From: Bacteroidales bacterium
Lineage (GTDB): Bacteria > Bacteroidota > Bacteroidia > Bacteroidales > UBA932
Direction of reading: 5' to 3'
Assembly: GCA_017625725.1 (NCBI GenBank)
Contig: JAGAKH010000026.1
Location: 1-33,784 of the forward strand
Length of the DNA: 33,784 nt
Shown: in pieces, positions 24,425 to 32,374 of the stretch
Layout of the letters: the number at the start of each line of letters is the position of its first letter
Numbering within the stretch: position 1 is the stretch's first letter
Translations under genes and position numbers: made by a program
Notes under the pieces: generated by a model
Told to the model about the DNA's origin: nothing
The model's input: only the letters and a program-made list of their open reading frames with translations
The model's database searches: none

Positions 24425-25492
24425 TCAGATTCCGAATGAAATGCAGCTGGCGACTGCTCTTTCGATTGCGGTCTCTGAGGTTCCGGAGTCACTTGGCCAG
24501 TTTAGAAGCTTGCCTTCCAGTCCGATGATTGCGGATGATCCGCCTCCATCCAGATTCATGGCTTTGACGGCACCGTGCTCTATTAGTACACCTGCAAGTT
24601 CGCTTAATTTCAGTCCAGCTGAACCAAGCATACCTCTTCCGTCACACACTATCAGTATGACGCATCCGTCTTCGGTAAGGCCGAGTGCTGTGCGCGGAAC
24701 CCGGCTGAAGGCAGCTGTTCCTCCGCTGTCGAAACATTCCCTCCAATAGCTTTCAGTAGAAACGTCCTTTCCGTCAACTACCAGCATAGGGCCACCACCG
24801 ATGGCATTCTTCGGTTTCCATACTTTTGCTCCAGGAGTATCTGTTGTCGGTTCATCCGTCATGAATGTCTCTGTCTGTTCATTATTCTCGAGAGGAGAAG
24901 GAAAACTGTAGTGTACTCTTGAAGTCGGCTCACAGCAGAATACCCAGTCTATGGTGAAACTGCCGTCGTCCATCTGTCCGAATGCCGCTCTTACCGGATG
25001 AATCGAATGCTTGTAGTTTTCATCATTAGGCCAGTTCATGCTTCTTGGAGCGATTACATCGCAGAATCCGTTGGATATGATAAGGCTGACTGATGTGGAA
25101 CCGGCAAAATAGCCGGCGTTGCTTATTATATAAGGTGTGCCAAGATTCGTGTTGAAATTCTCGTATACGTACGATGGTTTACGTTTCGGTGTGTTCTTTA
25201 TGACATTGAAACGAAGCTCCGGATGGTTTTTGAAATCCATCCTTGCAAGGAAATACCTTGTAGTCTTTCCGTCCGAATGGTTGAAAGTATGCTCATTTAC
25301 AGTGATGCCTGCAGGATAAGACGGCACTTCCGGTTCCGGTTCTGGCTCTGGCTCTGGTTCCGGCTCCGGCTTTTCATCAGGAGTTTCAATAGTCGTGTTA
25401 TTGTCTTGATTATCTGATTGTTGTTTTTTCTCACAAGAGACAGCACCCATTATTAACGACAAGATGCAGATGTAAATCAGTTTTCTGTTCAT
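24425..25492 (-). CDS. Phosphodiester glycosidase (NAGPA-domain) lipoprotein
   Basis: Predicted lipoprotein of 355 residues from the ATG at 25492, lipobox MGAVSC with Cys20. A Glu-Pro repeat tether follows (KPEPEPEPEPEPEPEVP), encoded by six-base repeats at about 25330-25372. The remainder matches the phosphodiester glycosidase family (PF09992), whose eukaryotic member removes GlcNAc from GlcNAc-1-phosphate diesters. Typical landmarks are the early NAGYFAG, the middle AIGGGPMLVVDGK, SRVPRTALGLTEDG, and MNLDGGGSSAII. A TTG start nine codons upstream (25519) overlaps the promoter element and is rejected. The gene is divergent from the second susC and on the same strand as the GH97 operon. Cleavage of a sugar-1-phosphodiester in the target glycan is the natural inference. 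Confidence 0.88.
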   Translation of the reverse strand: MNRKLIYICILSLIMGAVSCEKKQQSDNQDNNTTIETPDEKPEPEPEPEPEPEPEVPSYPAGITVNEHTFNHSDGKTTRYFLARMDFKNHPELRFNVIKNTPKRKPSYVYENFNTNLGTPYIISNAGYFAGSTSVSLIISNGFCDVIAPRSMNWPNDENYKHSIHPVRAAFGQMDDGSFTIDWVFCCEPTSRVHYSFPSPLENNEQTETFMTDEPTTDTPGAKVWKPKNAIGGGPMLVVDGKDVSTESYWRECFDSGGTAAFSRVPRTALGLTEDGCVILIVCDGRGMLGSAGLKLSELAGVLIEHGAVKAMNLDGGGSSAIIGLEGKLLNWPSDSGTSETAIERAVASCISFGI

Positions 25493-25498
25493 GCTAAA

Positions 25499-25542
25499 TT
25501 TTTTAATAATCGTTAGCAAAATTATATATTATTATTAAAAAA
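25499..25542. repeat. 12-base inverted repeat in the divergent promoter region
   Basis: TTTTTTAATAAT (25499-25510) and ATTATTAAAAAA (25531-25542) are perfect inverted arms separated by 20 bases that contain the minus-strand -7 element. This may be an operator for the divergent genes. The arms are low-complexity A/T sequence. Confidence 0.5.
25517..25524 (-). promoter_or_regulatory. -7 element for the phosphodiester glycosidase gene
   Basis: The minus strand reads TAATTTTG, an exact TAnnTTTG match, 24 bases before the ATG at 25492. No clear -33 box is seen. Confidence 0.6.
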
Positions 25543-25547
25543 AGTTT

Positions 25548-25555
25548 TAATTTTG
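25548..25555 (+). promoter_or_regulatory. -7 element for the second susCD operon
   Basis: TAATTTTG matches TAnnTTTG, 29 bases before the ATG at 25585. A clear -33 box is absent, so an activator may be needed. The divergent -7 element lies only 23 bases away. Confidence 0.6.
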
Positions 25556-25584
25556 TGTTAATAATATCATTTAACTAAACCATT

Positions 25585-28500
25585 ATGAAGAGAGTCAAAT
25601 CATGGCATCTTGCTTCAGAGAAAAGTTTCAATAGAATCTTGATGGTTCTAGCTCTTTTCTTTTTAAGCATTTCATATGCTGGGGCTCAGTCCTTCAAAGT
25701 TACAGGAACTGTAACAAACAATCAGGGGGGGGCAGAGCCTGGCGTAGTAGTCTTTCTTGAAACCGACAATACGGTCGGTGCGATGACTGACACCGATGGC
25801 CGATATTCAATCGACCTCAAGGACAAGAATTCCACTCTGGTCTTTTCACTTCTGGGATATAAGACAGCAATAGTTCCGGTTAACGGACGTGCTGTTCTTA
25901 ATGTAGTCATGGAGCCGGACGCAACAGCTCTTGAAGAGGTTGTGGTTGTCGGTTATGGTGCCCAGAGAAAGCAGTTCGTTGTGGGATCTGTGAGTCAGGC
26001 AACCAGTAAAGATCTTCTCAAGGCACCGACTTCTGATGTTCAGAGCATGCTCACCGGACGTCTTGCCGGTATGACCAACATCCAGAAGACAGGTACTCCT
26101 GGAGAAGGTAACAACACAATGCTTGTACGTGGTCTTTCCACATTCAACAATTCAGGTCCTCTTGTAATCGTAGATGGTGTTCCGCGTACGATGAACAACA
26201 TCAATCCTAATGACATCGCGACCGTATCTATCCTGAAGGATGCAGCAACTGCAGCCATTTATGGTGTACAGGCTGCCAATGGTGTGGTCCTGATCACTAC
26301 CAAGTCAGGTCAGCAGGGAAAGGCTAACATTTCTTATGACGGTTCAGTAACATTCTCAACAAACACAGCTGTTCCCGATCTCATGAATGCCGAGCAGTAT
26401 ATCTACTGGCATAACAAGGCCAAGGAGATGGACGGGCAGGAACCATATTGGACTCCGGAGAAGATCCAGAAGATGAAGGATATGGGTGTCTATGGTGAAA
26501 CTGACTGGTTCGGACAGATCTTCGATGACTACGGAATGACTCATCAGCATACTGTCTCTGCATCCGGCGGAACAGACAAGGTGAAATATTATGCCAGCAT
26601 AGGTATGATGGATGAGGACGGTATCCTCCGTAATACTAATTACAGCAGATACAATGTCAGGGCATCCCTCGATGCTGAACTTGCCCGCAATCTGAAGTTC
26701 TATATCAATGTGGCTGGAAACTACAGCAACAGAATGTGGCCAGGTCTTAACTTCAAGACCCAGTCCGAGTTCTCTCCGATTACTCAGGCATATTATGCGG
26801 TGCCATGTGTGGCCTCTGAGTATCAGGGACTTCCGCTTGGATTTACGAATGGAACATATACCTATAACTCAGGTGCGGCACTTGATACAGGATATTCAAA
26901 CCAGGTGTCTTACAGAGGAGAGCTTTCATCAAGGCTCGAGTATGATTTCAAGGCCATTCCTTTCCTTAAGGGTCTGAAGGCTTCCGTATTCTTCGGCTAC
27001 AACTACCTTCACACTACGGACAGAAATTTCCTCGAAGCATATCAGATATATAAGTATGATCCGAAATCGATGACTGTCCTTCAGCAGACATCCCTCGGTA
27101 TTTCCGATACGAACTTCAATCGTTCTTCTTCTCTTGGCTGGAACAACATGCTCCGTCCACAGTTGAACTATGAAAGGGAGTTCGGAAAGCATAATGTTTC
27201 CGGTCTCTTCCTTTTCGAGAGGTATTATTCTTATGGCGAGACGATGACCGGATTCAAGAAAGGATTCTTCTCTGATTATCCGGTAGACATCTCGACCGGT
27301 ATGACAGACCAGCCGCCTTATGTGTCCGGATCCTTCAATCATGAAGGAATGAACAGTTTCGCAGGTCGTCTCAGCTATGCATATGCTAAGAAGTATCTTG
27401 CCGAGGTTACATTCCGTGCTGATGCAACATACAAATTCGCACCTGGTAAGAGATGGGGCTATTTCCCATCAGTCGCTTTGGGTTGGGTGCTTTCAGAGGA
27501 AAGTTTCCTTAAGGATGTAGATGCCATAGATTTCCTCAAGTTGAGGGCATCTGCCGGTATCCTTGGAAGTGACGATACTAATGCATTCCTTTATATGCAG
27601 ACATATCAGACTACCGGATCCACTTATTCCTATGTCCTTGACGGTGTGGCAAGTCCTGCATTCTATACATCAGGTTATGTGCATGACAATCTTACGTGGT
27701 CTACAACCAATACATATAATGTCGGTGTCGAACTCCGTGCATTCGATAACAGGTTGAGCTTTGAGTTCGACTGGTTCTATAAGTATACAAAGAACATACT
27801 TGAGTATGCCGGAACCGGCTCCTTCGCACCATCACTCGGTGGAAACAACCCATCATGGGAAAACTCAGGAGAGGTAGATAACAGAGGATTCGATATGACA
27901 ATCAATTGGGGTGATGCATTCGCAAACGGTTGGTCATACAATATCACGGGAATCGTAGGATGGTCAAGAAACAGGGTTCTCAAGAAGAGGATTTCCGACA
28001 ATCATCCTTCTTACAGAGCAGTTCTCGGAGAACCTATGGGCAGCATCTACGGATTCCATGCCCTCGGTCTCTTCCAGACTCAGGAGGAGGTAGACAACTA
28101 TCCTACTGCACCTTCAGGCTGGCTCGAACTCGGTGCCATCAAGTATGAAGACATAAACGGTGACGGTAAGATCGACTCCAATCATGACTATGTCAAGATC
28201 GGACGTTCTTCAATACCTGAGATGACCTTCTCCCTCAATGCTGAAGTTGCATGGAAGAACCTCAGTCTCAGCGTCCTTCTCCAGGGTGCGACACTTTGTA
28301 ACTATGCTCTTAACGGAGTATATAACAATGGTAACACAGACGGTACAATGTTTACACGTCAGTTCTATGGCGGCGGTAACTCGCTTCTTCACCTTGTAGA
28401 GAACTCATGGAGGCCGGACAATACTGATGCACGTTACCCACGTCTTGCAGCATCTACAAATGCAAACAATGCATGGGCATCATCATGGTGGATCATTGAC

Positions 28501-28725
28501 GGTTCGTATCTCCGTGTGAAGAATGTGCAGCTCAGTTATTCGCTTCCTGAAAAGCTCCTTAACGGAAAGACAGGCGGCATTGACGGAATCCGACTCTATC
28601 TTGCCGGTACCAACCTGTTCACATTCAGTGCTTACGAGTATCTTGACCCGGAGAACCCTGGTATCAACAACGGTTATTATCCTCAGCAGAGGACTTTCAG
28701 TTTAGGACTTAACCTTACCTTCTAA
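25585..28725 (+). CDS. SusC-like TonB-dependent transporter (second system)
   Basis: Outer-membrane TonB-dependent glycan importer of 1046 residues. It has a signal peptide ending ISYAGAQ, a regulatory-like beta-sandwich (VTGTVTNNQGGAEPGVVVFL), the TonB-box region LEEVVVVGYGAQRK, a plug with LVIVDGVPR and ILKDAATAAIYGVQAANGVV, and a beta barrel ending in TFSLGLNLTF. There is no STN domain. Residues Gln47-Gly48-Gly49-Ala50 are encoded across eight consecutive G bases. Loss of one G gives a TAG, and gain of one a TGA, within 13 codons, so this copy is ON but capable of slipping. It is followed after 12 bases by its susD partner and is divergent from the phosphodiester glycosidase gene. Confidence 0.96.
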   Translation: MKRVKSWHLASEKSFNRILMVLALFFLSISYAGAQSFKVTGTVTNNQGGAEPGVVVFLETDNTVGAMTDTDGRYSIDLKDKNSTLVFSLLGYKTAIVPVNGRAVLNVVMEPDATALEEVVVVGYGAQRKQFVVGSVSQATSKDLLKAPTSDVQSMLTGRLAGMTNIQKTGTPGEGNNTMLVRGLSTFNNSGPLVIVDGVPRTMNNINPNDIATVSILKDAATAAIYGVQAANGVVLITTKSGQQGKANISYDGSVTFSTNTAVPDLMNAEQYIYWHNKAKEMDGQEPYWTPEKIQKMKDMGVYGETDWFGQIFDDYGMTHQHTVSASGGTDKVKYYASIGMMDEDGILRNTNYSRYNVRASLDAELARNLKFYINVAGNYSNRMWPGLNFKTQSEFSPITQAYYAVPCVASEYQGLPLGFTNGTYTYNSGAALDTGYSNQVSYRGELSSRLEYDFKAIPFLKGLKASVFFGYNYLHTTDRNFLEAYQIYKYDPKSMTVLQQTSLGISDTNFNRSSSLGWNNMLRPQLNYEREFGKHNVSGLFLFERYYSYGETMTGFKKGFFSDYPVDISTGMTDQPPYVSGSFNHEGMNSFAGRLSYAYAKKYLAEVTFRADATYKFAPGKRWGYFPSVALGWVLSEESFLKDVDAIDFLKLRASAGILGSDDTNAFLYMQTYQTTGSTYSYVLDGVASPAFYTSGYVHDNLTWSTTNTYNVGVELRAFDNRLSFEFDWFYKYTKNILEYAGTGSFAPSLGGNNPSWENSGEVDNRGFDMTINWGDAFANGWSYNITGIVGWSRNRVLKKRISDNHPSYRAVLGEPMGSIYGFHALGLFQTQEEVDNYPTAPSGWLELGAIKYEDINGDGKIDSNHDYVKIGRSSIPEMTFSLNAEVAWKNLSLSVLLQGATLCNYALNGVYNNGNTDGTMFTRQFYGGGNSLLHLVENSWRPDNTDARYPRLAASTNANNAWASSWWIIDGSYLRVKNVQLSYSLPEKLLNGKTGGIDGIRLYLAGTNLFTFSAYEYLDPENPGINNGYYPQQRTFSLGLNLTF
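25725..25732 (+). repeat. Poly-G tract (G8) within the second susC
   Basis: Eight consecutive G bases span codons 47-50, in frame. GGG is otherwise an uncommon glycine codon in these genes, where GGT, GGA and GGC dominate. Any one-base change truncates the protein soon after the signal peptide. Confidence 0.9.
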
Positions 28726-28737
28726 CAGACAGCGGAT

Positions 28738-30423
28738 ATGAAAAGAATTATAATCTATATATCATTGATTATCGGTCTTGCCGCTACATTCAATTCATGT
28801 GATGTACTTGACCTTCAGCCGACCGACAGATATTCTGAAGGTGTGGTATGGGGATCAGAGGATGCGGTAGACAGCTATGTGATTGGTTTCTATGCATTCA
28901 TGAAGGATGCGACCGAAATCTTCAATTACAATATGGGTGCCTTTACTGATGCGTACACCGACATCATGAAGAGCAGCTCTTGGGACCAGTACAATCACCC
29001 GTACAACAAGGTTCTCCTTCAGGAGACAGCCTTCAGCGATGTGAATGCAGGAGCATTCGAATGCTGGGGTGACTGCTACAGTGAAATCAGACAGGATAAC
29101 GAATTCCTTCGTGACGCTCCAAAATACATTGAGAAGTTCGGTGAGGATTTCATCAACACCAGAATCGCAGAAATCAAGGTTGTAAGGGCATTCGCGTACT
29201 TCAAACTTATGAGGGTCTATGGCTATAATGACACCAAATACTCTCAGATAAAGAATGGTGGAGTTGTTCTCAGAACGGAACTTGACGGTCCGGAGCAGAA
29301 TGACAAACCACGTTCAAACTGGAATGATTCATGGGATTTCATCATCAATGAACTCAAGTCGGCGGCCGATGTACTTCCTGAAACATGGGGTGGTACCAAG
29401 AGATTTACAAAGGCTGCAGTCTACGGACTTCTTTCACGTGTAGGTCTCTATGCTGAAAGATGGGACGTAGTGATCGAAGCAGCAGAGAAATGCCAGGAAC
29501 TTGGTTGTGCCCTGTCTCCAGATTATGCATCACTTTTCACAGACAGCAGCAATCCTGAACACCTCTTCGCCGTTGACTTCATGGCAAATAAACTCACTCA
29601 TAGAGCAGATGTATTCTTCCGCCCTATAGGTGACAGCAAGTTCCACAGCAACAATGCAGTTTATGGAGCGATATGCCCTACCAGCGAACTTGTTGACAGC
29701 TATGAAATGGCTGACGGAACCGACTTTGACTGGACCAAGCATTCGGCAGCTCCTTATAAGGACCGTGAGCCTCGTTTCTATGCATCAATCCTTTATAATG
29801 GTGCAAGATGGGAAGGCCGTCTTCTCGAGACATATGCCGGCGGAGCTGACGGAATCGCCAAGTTCACTACATCCGGAACTGCCGGAACCACAACAACCGG
29901 TTATTATTTCAGAAAATTCATTACCGAATCCGACTTTACATGGGAAAGTGGCGGAAGTTCGCACTTTGCAACCTTCATCAGATATGCTGAGGTACTTCTC
30001 AATTATGCAGAGGCACTTGCAGAGCAGAATTGGGGCAAGAATAAGGAGACTGCTCTTGCAGCATTGAATCAGGTCCGTGACAGAGTAGGTCTTCCTAAAA
30101 AGGATGCATCGACCCTTGACGATTTCCGCAAGATCCTCAGAAAGGAAAGAATGGTCGAACTTGCCGGTGAAGGCTTCCGTTATTGGGACATCAGAAGATG
30201 GCGCATCGGAGAGGAAGTCCTCTTCGGAAAGCAGGCTCACGGATGCTGGATTACACCATTGGTTACAGCTGACGCACCTGAAGCGGGATCGTATGATTAC
30301 AAACAGGTAAGCGTTGATGCCGACATCAACAGATGTTTCTTTGAAAGATATTATTCATTCTCCATCCCTATCGAAGAGCGTTCCAACAACAATCTTCTCG
30401 GAGACAACAATCCAGGATGGTAA
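28738..30423 (+). CDS. SusD/RagB-like glycan-binding lipoprotein (second system)
   Basis: Surface lipoprotein partner of the second SusC, 561 residues. The lipobox is ATFNSC with Cys21, followed by DVLDLQPTDRYSE, the usual SusD N terminus. The helical SusD domain includes IAEIKVVRAFAYFKLMRVYG; the C-terminal part includes RYAEVLLNYAEALAEQ, ILRKERMVELAGEGFRYWDI and the family-typical ending SFSIPIEERSNNNLLGDNNPGW (shown here only as a landmark split around PIEERSNN). It is only distantly related to the first SusD, so the two systems are not a recent duplication. It starts 12 bases after susC. Confidence 0.95.
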   Translation: MKRIIIYISLIIGLAATFNSCDVLDLQPTDRYSEGVVWGSEDAVDSYVIGFYAFMKDATEIFNYNMGAFTDAYTDIMKSSSWDQYNHPYNKVLLQETAFSDVNAGAFECWGDCYSEIRQDNEFLRDAPKYIEKFGEDFINTRIAEIKVVRAFAYFKLMRVYGYNDTKYSQIKNGGVVLRTELDGPEQNDKPRSNWNDSWDFIINELKSAADVLPETWGGTKRFTKAAVYGLLSRVGLYAERWDVVIEAAEKCQELGCALSPDYASLFTDSSNPEHLFAVDFMANKLTHRADVFFRPIGDSKFHSNNAVYGAICPTSELVDSYEMADGTDFDWTKHSAAPYKDREPRFYASILYNGARWEGRLLETYAGGADGIAKFTTSGTAGTTTTGYYFRKFITESDFTWESGGSSHFATFIRYAEVLLNYAEALAEQNWGKNKETALAALNQVRDRVGLPKKDASTLDDFRKILRKERMVELAGEGFRYWDIRRWRIGEEVLFGKQAHGCWITPLVTADAPEAGSYDYKQVSVDADINRCFFERYYSFSIPIEERSNNNLLGDNNPGW

Positions 30424-30436
30424 AATATGATTTAGT

Positions 30437-30823
30437 ATGAAACGTATATTATTTATATTCAGTGTGATTGCGGCAAGCCTGCTCACATTCTCATGCCAGA
30501 AACCGGATTCGGAATTCCTGCATGATGACAATACCATCAGGTCAATCCTTCTCCTTCCGGCTATGAGTACCGTTTCAACAACCATTACCGGTGAGATCAA
30601 TCAGGAGACAGGCGAGATTCTCTTTGCCATTCCGAAGAATCTTCGTTCGTCAATTGACATTACTCAGGTTAAGGTCAGGGCAACTGTTGGTTATGACGTA
30701 GTCGTTACTCCTTCTCTTTCAGGAATCAAGAATCTTGAGGAAGAGTATCCTATCACTGTGACTGCAACCCAGACGGGCGAGTCAAAGAATTATACCCTTA
30801 GGGCTTACTATTCAAGAAATTAA
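30437..30823 (+). CDS. Small DUF5018-like lipoprotein
   Basis: A 128-residue lipoprotein (lipobox LTFSC, Cys20). The body is one small beta-sandwich resembling DUF5018 and similar PUL-associated domains: a first strand IRSILLLP, a central block with LRSSIDITQVKVRATV, and the closing YPITVTATQTGESKNYTLRA. It follows susD by 13 bases and precedes a larger lipoprotein with a related N-terminal domain, so the two occupy the SusE/SusF positions. Probable surface glycan-binding or spacer protein; no enzymatic motif is seen. Confidence 0.72.
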   Translation: MKRILFIFSVIAASLLTFSCQKPDSEFLHDDNTIRSILLLPAMSTVSTTITGEINQETGEILFAIPKNLRSSIDITQVKVRATVGYDVVVTPSLSGIKNLEEEYPITVTATQTGESKNYTLRAYYSRN

Positions 30824-30853
30824 TCATTTAACCCATTTAACTATAATTTAATT

Positions 30854-32302
30854 ATGAAATTCAACAAATTTTTCTCATTTATTGCAGCTGCAGCTCTTGT
30901 TGCTTTTGCTGCTTCATGTACCAAGGAAGAGACTCCTGGCACAGATGATCCAAATCAGAATGAACAGCCTGACACTCCTGACACTCCTGTCGAAAAGAGC
31001 AAGGCTTGCAAGCTTACTGATTTCTCTCTCAAGGCCGGTGACCTTACAGTAGCTGGTTTTGTGTATGAGGAAGACAAGGTGGTCGAGGTGGCTTATATGC
31101 CAGACCAGTTTGCTGCTCTTGCCAATGCTACTGCAGAGGTTAAGATCTCTGAAAAGGCTACAATCTCTCCTGATCCTGCAGCAGCAGCTGACTATACAGT
31201 TGAAGGTGGCGTGAAGTTCACTGTAACTGCTGAGGATGGCGAGACAAAGGCTGAGTATACTGTTGTCCTCAAGGCAGCTGAGTTCAATGTAAAGACTCAG
31301 CTCGTATGGCAGAAGACATTCGGTGACCTTGGTGTGAACACTGCTTCTTTCGGACAGTCAAACATCGGTTTTGCTGGTACTAACATCGTTACACGTCACC
31401 TTGATGTACTCGACCTTACAGGTGCGAAGGTGGGTACTCTTAATGTTGAGGGTGTCGCTACTGCAAATCTTCCAGGTTTTGCTTTCGCATGTGTTACAAA
31501 CGACCATGCAGGTCATCTTGTAGCTTCAGTTGCTGTTACAGCTGACGATCAGATCGCTCCTAACTCAGACAGCGTTGCAAAGAGCTACATCTATGTTTGG
31601 GAAAACGGTTGGGACAAGGCTCCTGTCCTCTTCTATTCTAATATGGAAGGAAATGTGACTCTTTATATGTCTGCAGGTGGTGACCTTACAGGAGAGGGTG
31701 TCCTCAATGTGATTACTCCTGGTCGTGGTGCTACTACTATGTTCCACACATTCAGTACTCCAAGAAAAGCTGATGGAGAACTCAATTGGGCACCATTCAA
31801 CACAAGCTACGTTTCGAATGACGGAAACTGGGGTCAGATGGTTTCTCCAGCTTCTGGATCTCTCAACGGTGACTTCGTAATCTGCGACAGCCAGGGAAAC
31901 AACAACGGTATGATGTTCTATGTTCGTAAGGGTATCACGGATGAAGGTGCTGACATCGCTCTTACCGGTACAGTGCTTGACGATGCTCTTGCAGAGGGCG
32001 GCGGATCAAATCAGTATGGTAACTACTCAACCGGTCATGCTCGTGCATTCACTCTCAACGGTACATCATATGTAGTCGCTTGTTCATCAGGATGGCCATG
32101 CACATATGTGACAATCCAGTCACTCAACCCAGAGGATGAGAACCACTACCTCCTCCGTACTCAGGTTCTTGCTACTCCAGCTCCTGTTCCTTGCTCAGCT
32201 TACTGCTTCGATGCAGCTACAGGTAAGGCATATGTCCTTGTATCAGCTCAGTCAGAGAGCTCAATGATGGCACTTTACGAAATCATCACTGAGGTTCTCT
32301 AA
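30854..32302 (+). CDS. DUF5018-like surface lipoprotein with C-terminal propeller-like region
   Basis: A 482-residue lipoprotein (lipobox FAASC, Cys22) with an acidic tether (TKEETPGTDDPNQNEQPDTP). The N-terminal domain of about residues 50-145 resembles the preceding small protein (CKLTDFSLKAG ... FTVTAEDGETKAEYTVVLKA). The rest, about 330 residues, is rich in short beta strands and small residues with repeated Gly-Asn and aromatic turns, compatible with a beta-propeller like those in DUF5018 proteins. It is the SusE/F-position glycan-binding candidate of the second system. Its coding sequence favours GCT and GCA alanine codons more than the neighbours, as often seen in highly expressed surface proteins. 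A strong terminator follows. Confidence 0.75.
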   Translation: MKFNKFFSFIAAAALVAFAASCTKEETPGTDDPNQNEQPDTPDTPVEKSKACKLTDFSLKAGDLTVAGFVYEEDKVVEVAYMPDQFAALANATAEVKISEKATISPDPAAAADYTVEGGVKFTVTAEDGETKAEYTVVLKAAEFNVKTQLVWQKTFGDLGVNTASFGQSNIGFAGTNIVTRHLDVLDLTGAKVGTLNVEGVATANLPGFAFACVTNDHAGHLVASVAVTADDQIAPNSDSVAKSYIYVWENGWDKAPVLFYSNMEGNVTLYMSAGGDLTGEGVLNVITPGRGATTMFHTFSTPRKADGELNWAPFNTSYVSNDGNWGQMVSPASGSLNGDFVICDSQGNNNGMMFYVRKGITDEGADIALTGTVLDDALAEGGGSNQYGNYSTGHARAFTLNGTSYVVACSSGWPCTYVTIQSLNPEDENHYLLRTQVLATPAPVPCSAYCFDAATGKAYVLVSAQSESSMMALYEIITEVL

Positions 32303-32318
32303 TCCGTTAATCCGATAT

Positions 32319-32363
32319 AGTCTTCCGGATTTCCGCCGGCTGGTGGAGCCGGAAGACTTTTTT
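32319..32363 (+). terminator. Terminator (possibly attenuating) before the GHL10 gene
   Basis: AGTCTTCCGG pairs perfectly with CCGGAAGACT, followed by six T residues; an inner CCGCC/GGTGG pairing may extend it. The next gene starts 12 bases later with no visible promoter, so partial read-through is implied. Confidence 0.85.
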
Positions 32364-32374
32364 AGTATGAATAT

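Noticed and set aside
25499-25542. Invertible promoter switch
   Set aside because: Inverting the 20-base centre would indeed turn the -7 element round, but the segment is far shorter than known recombinase-driven inversions, the arms are plain A/T sequence, and no invertase gene is present.
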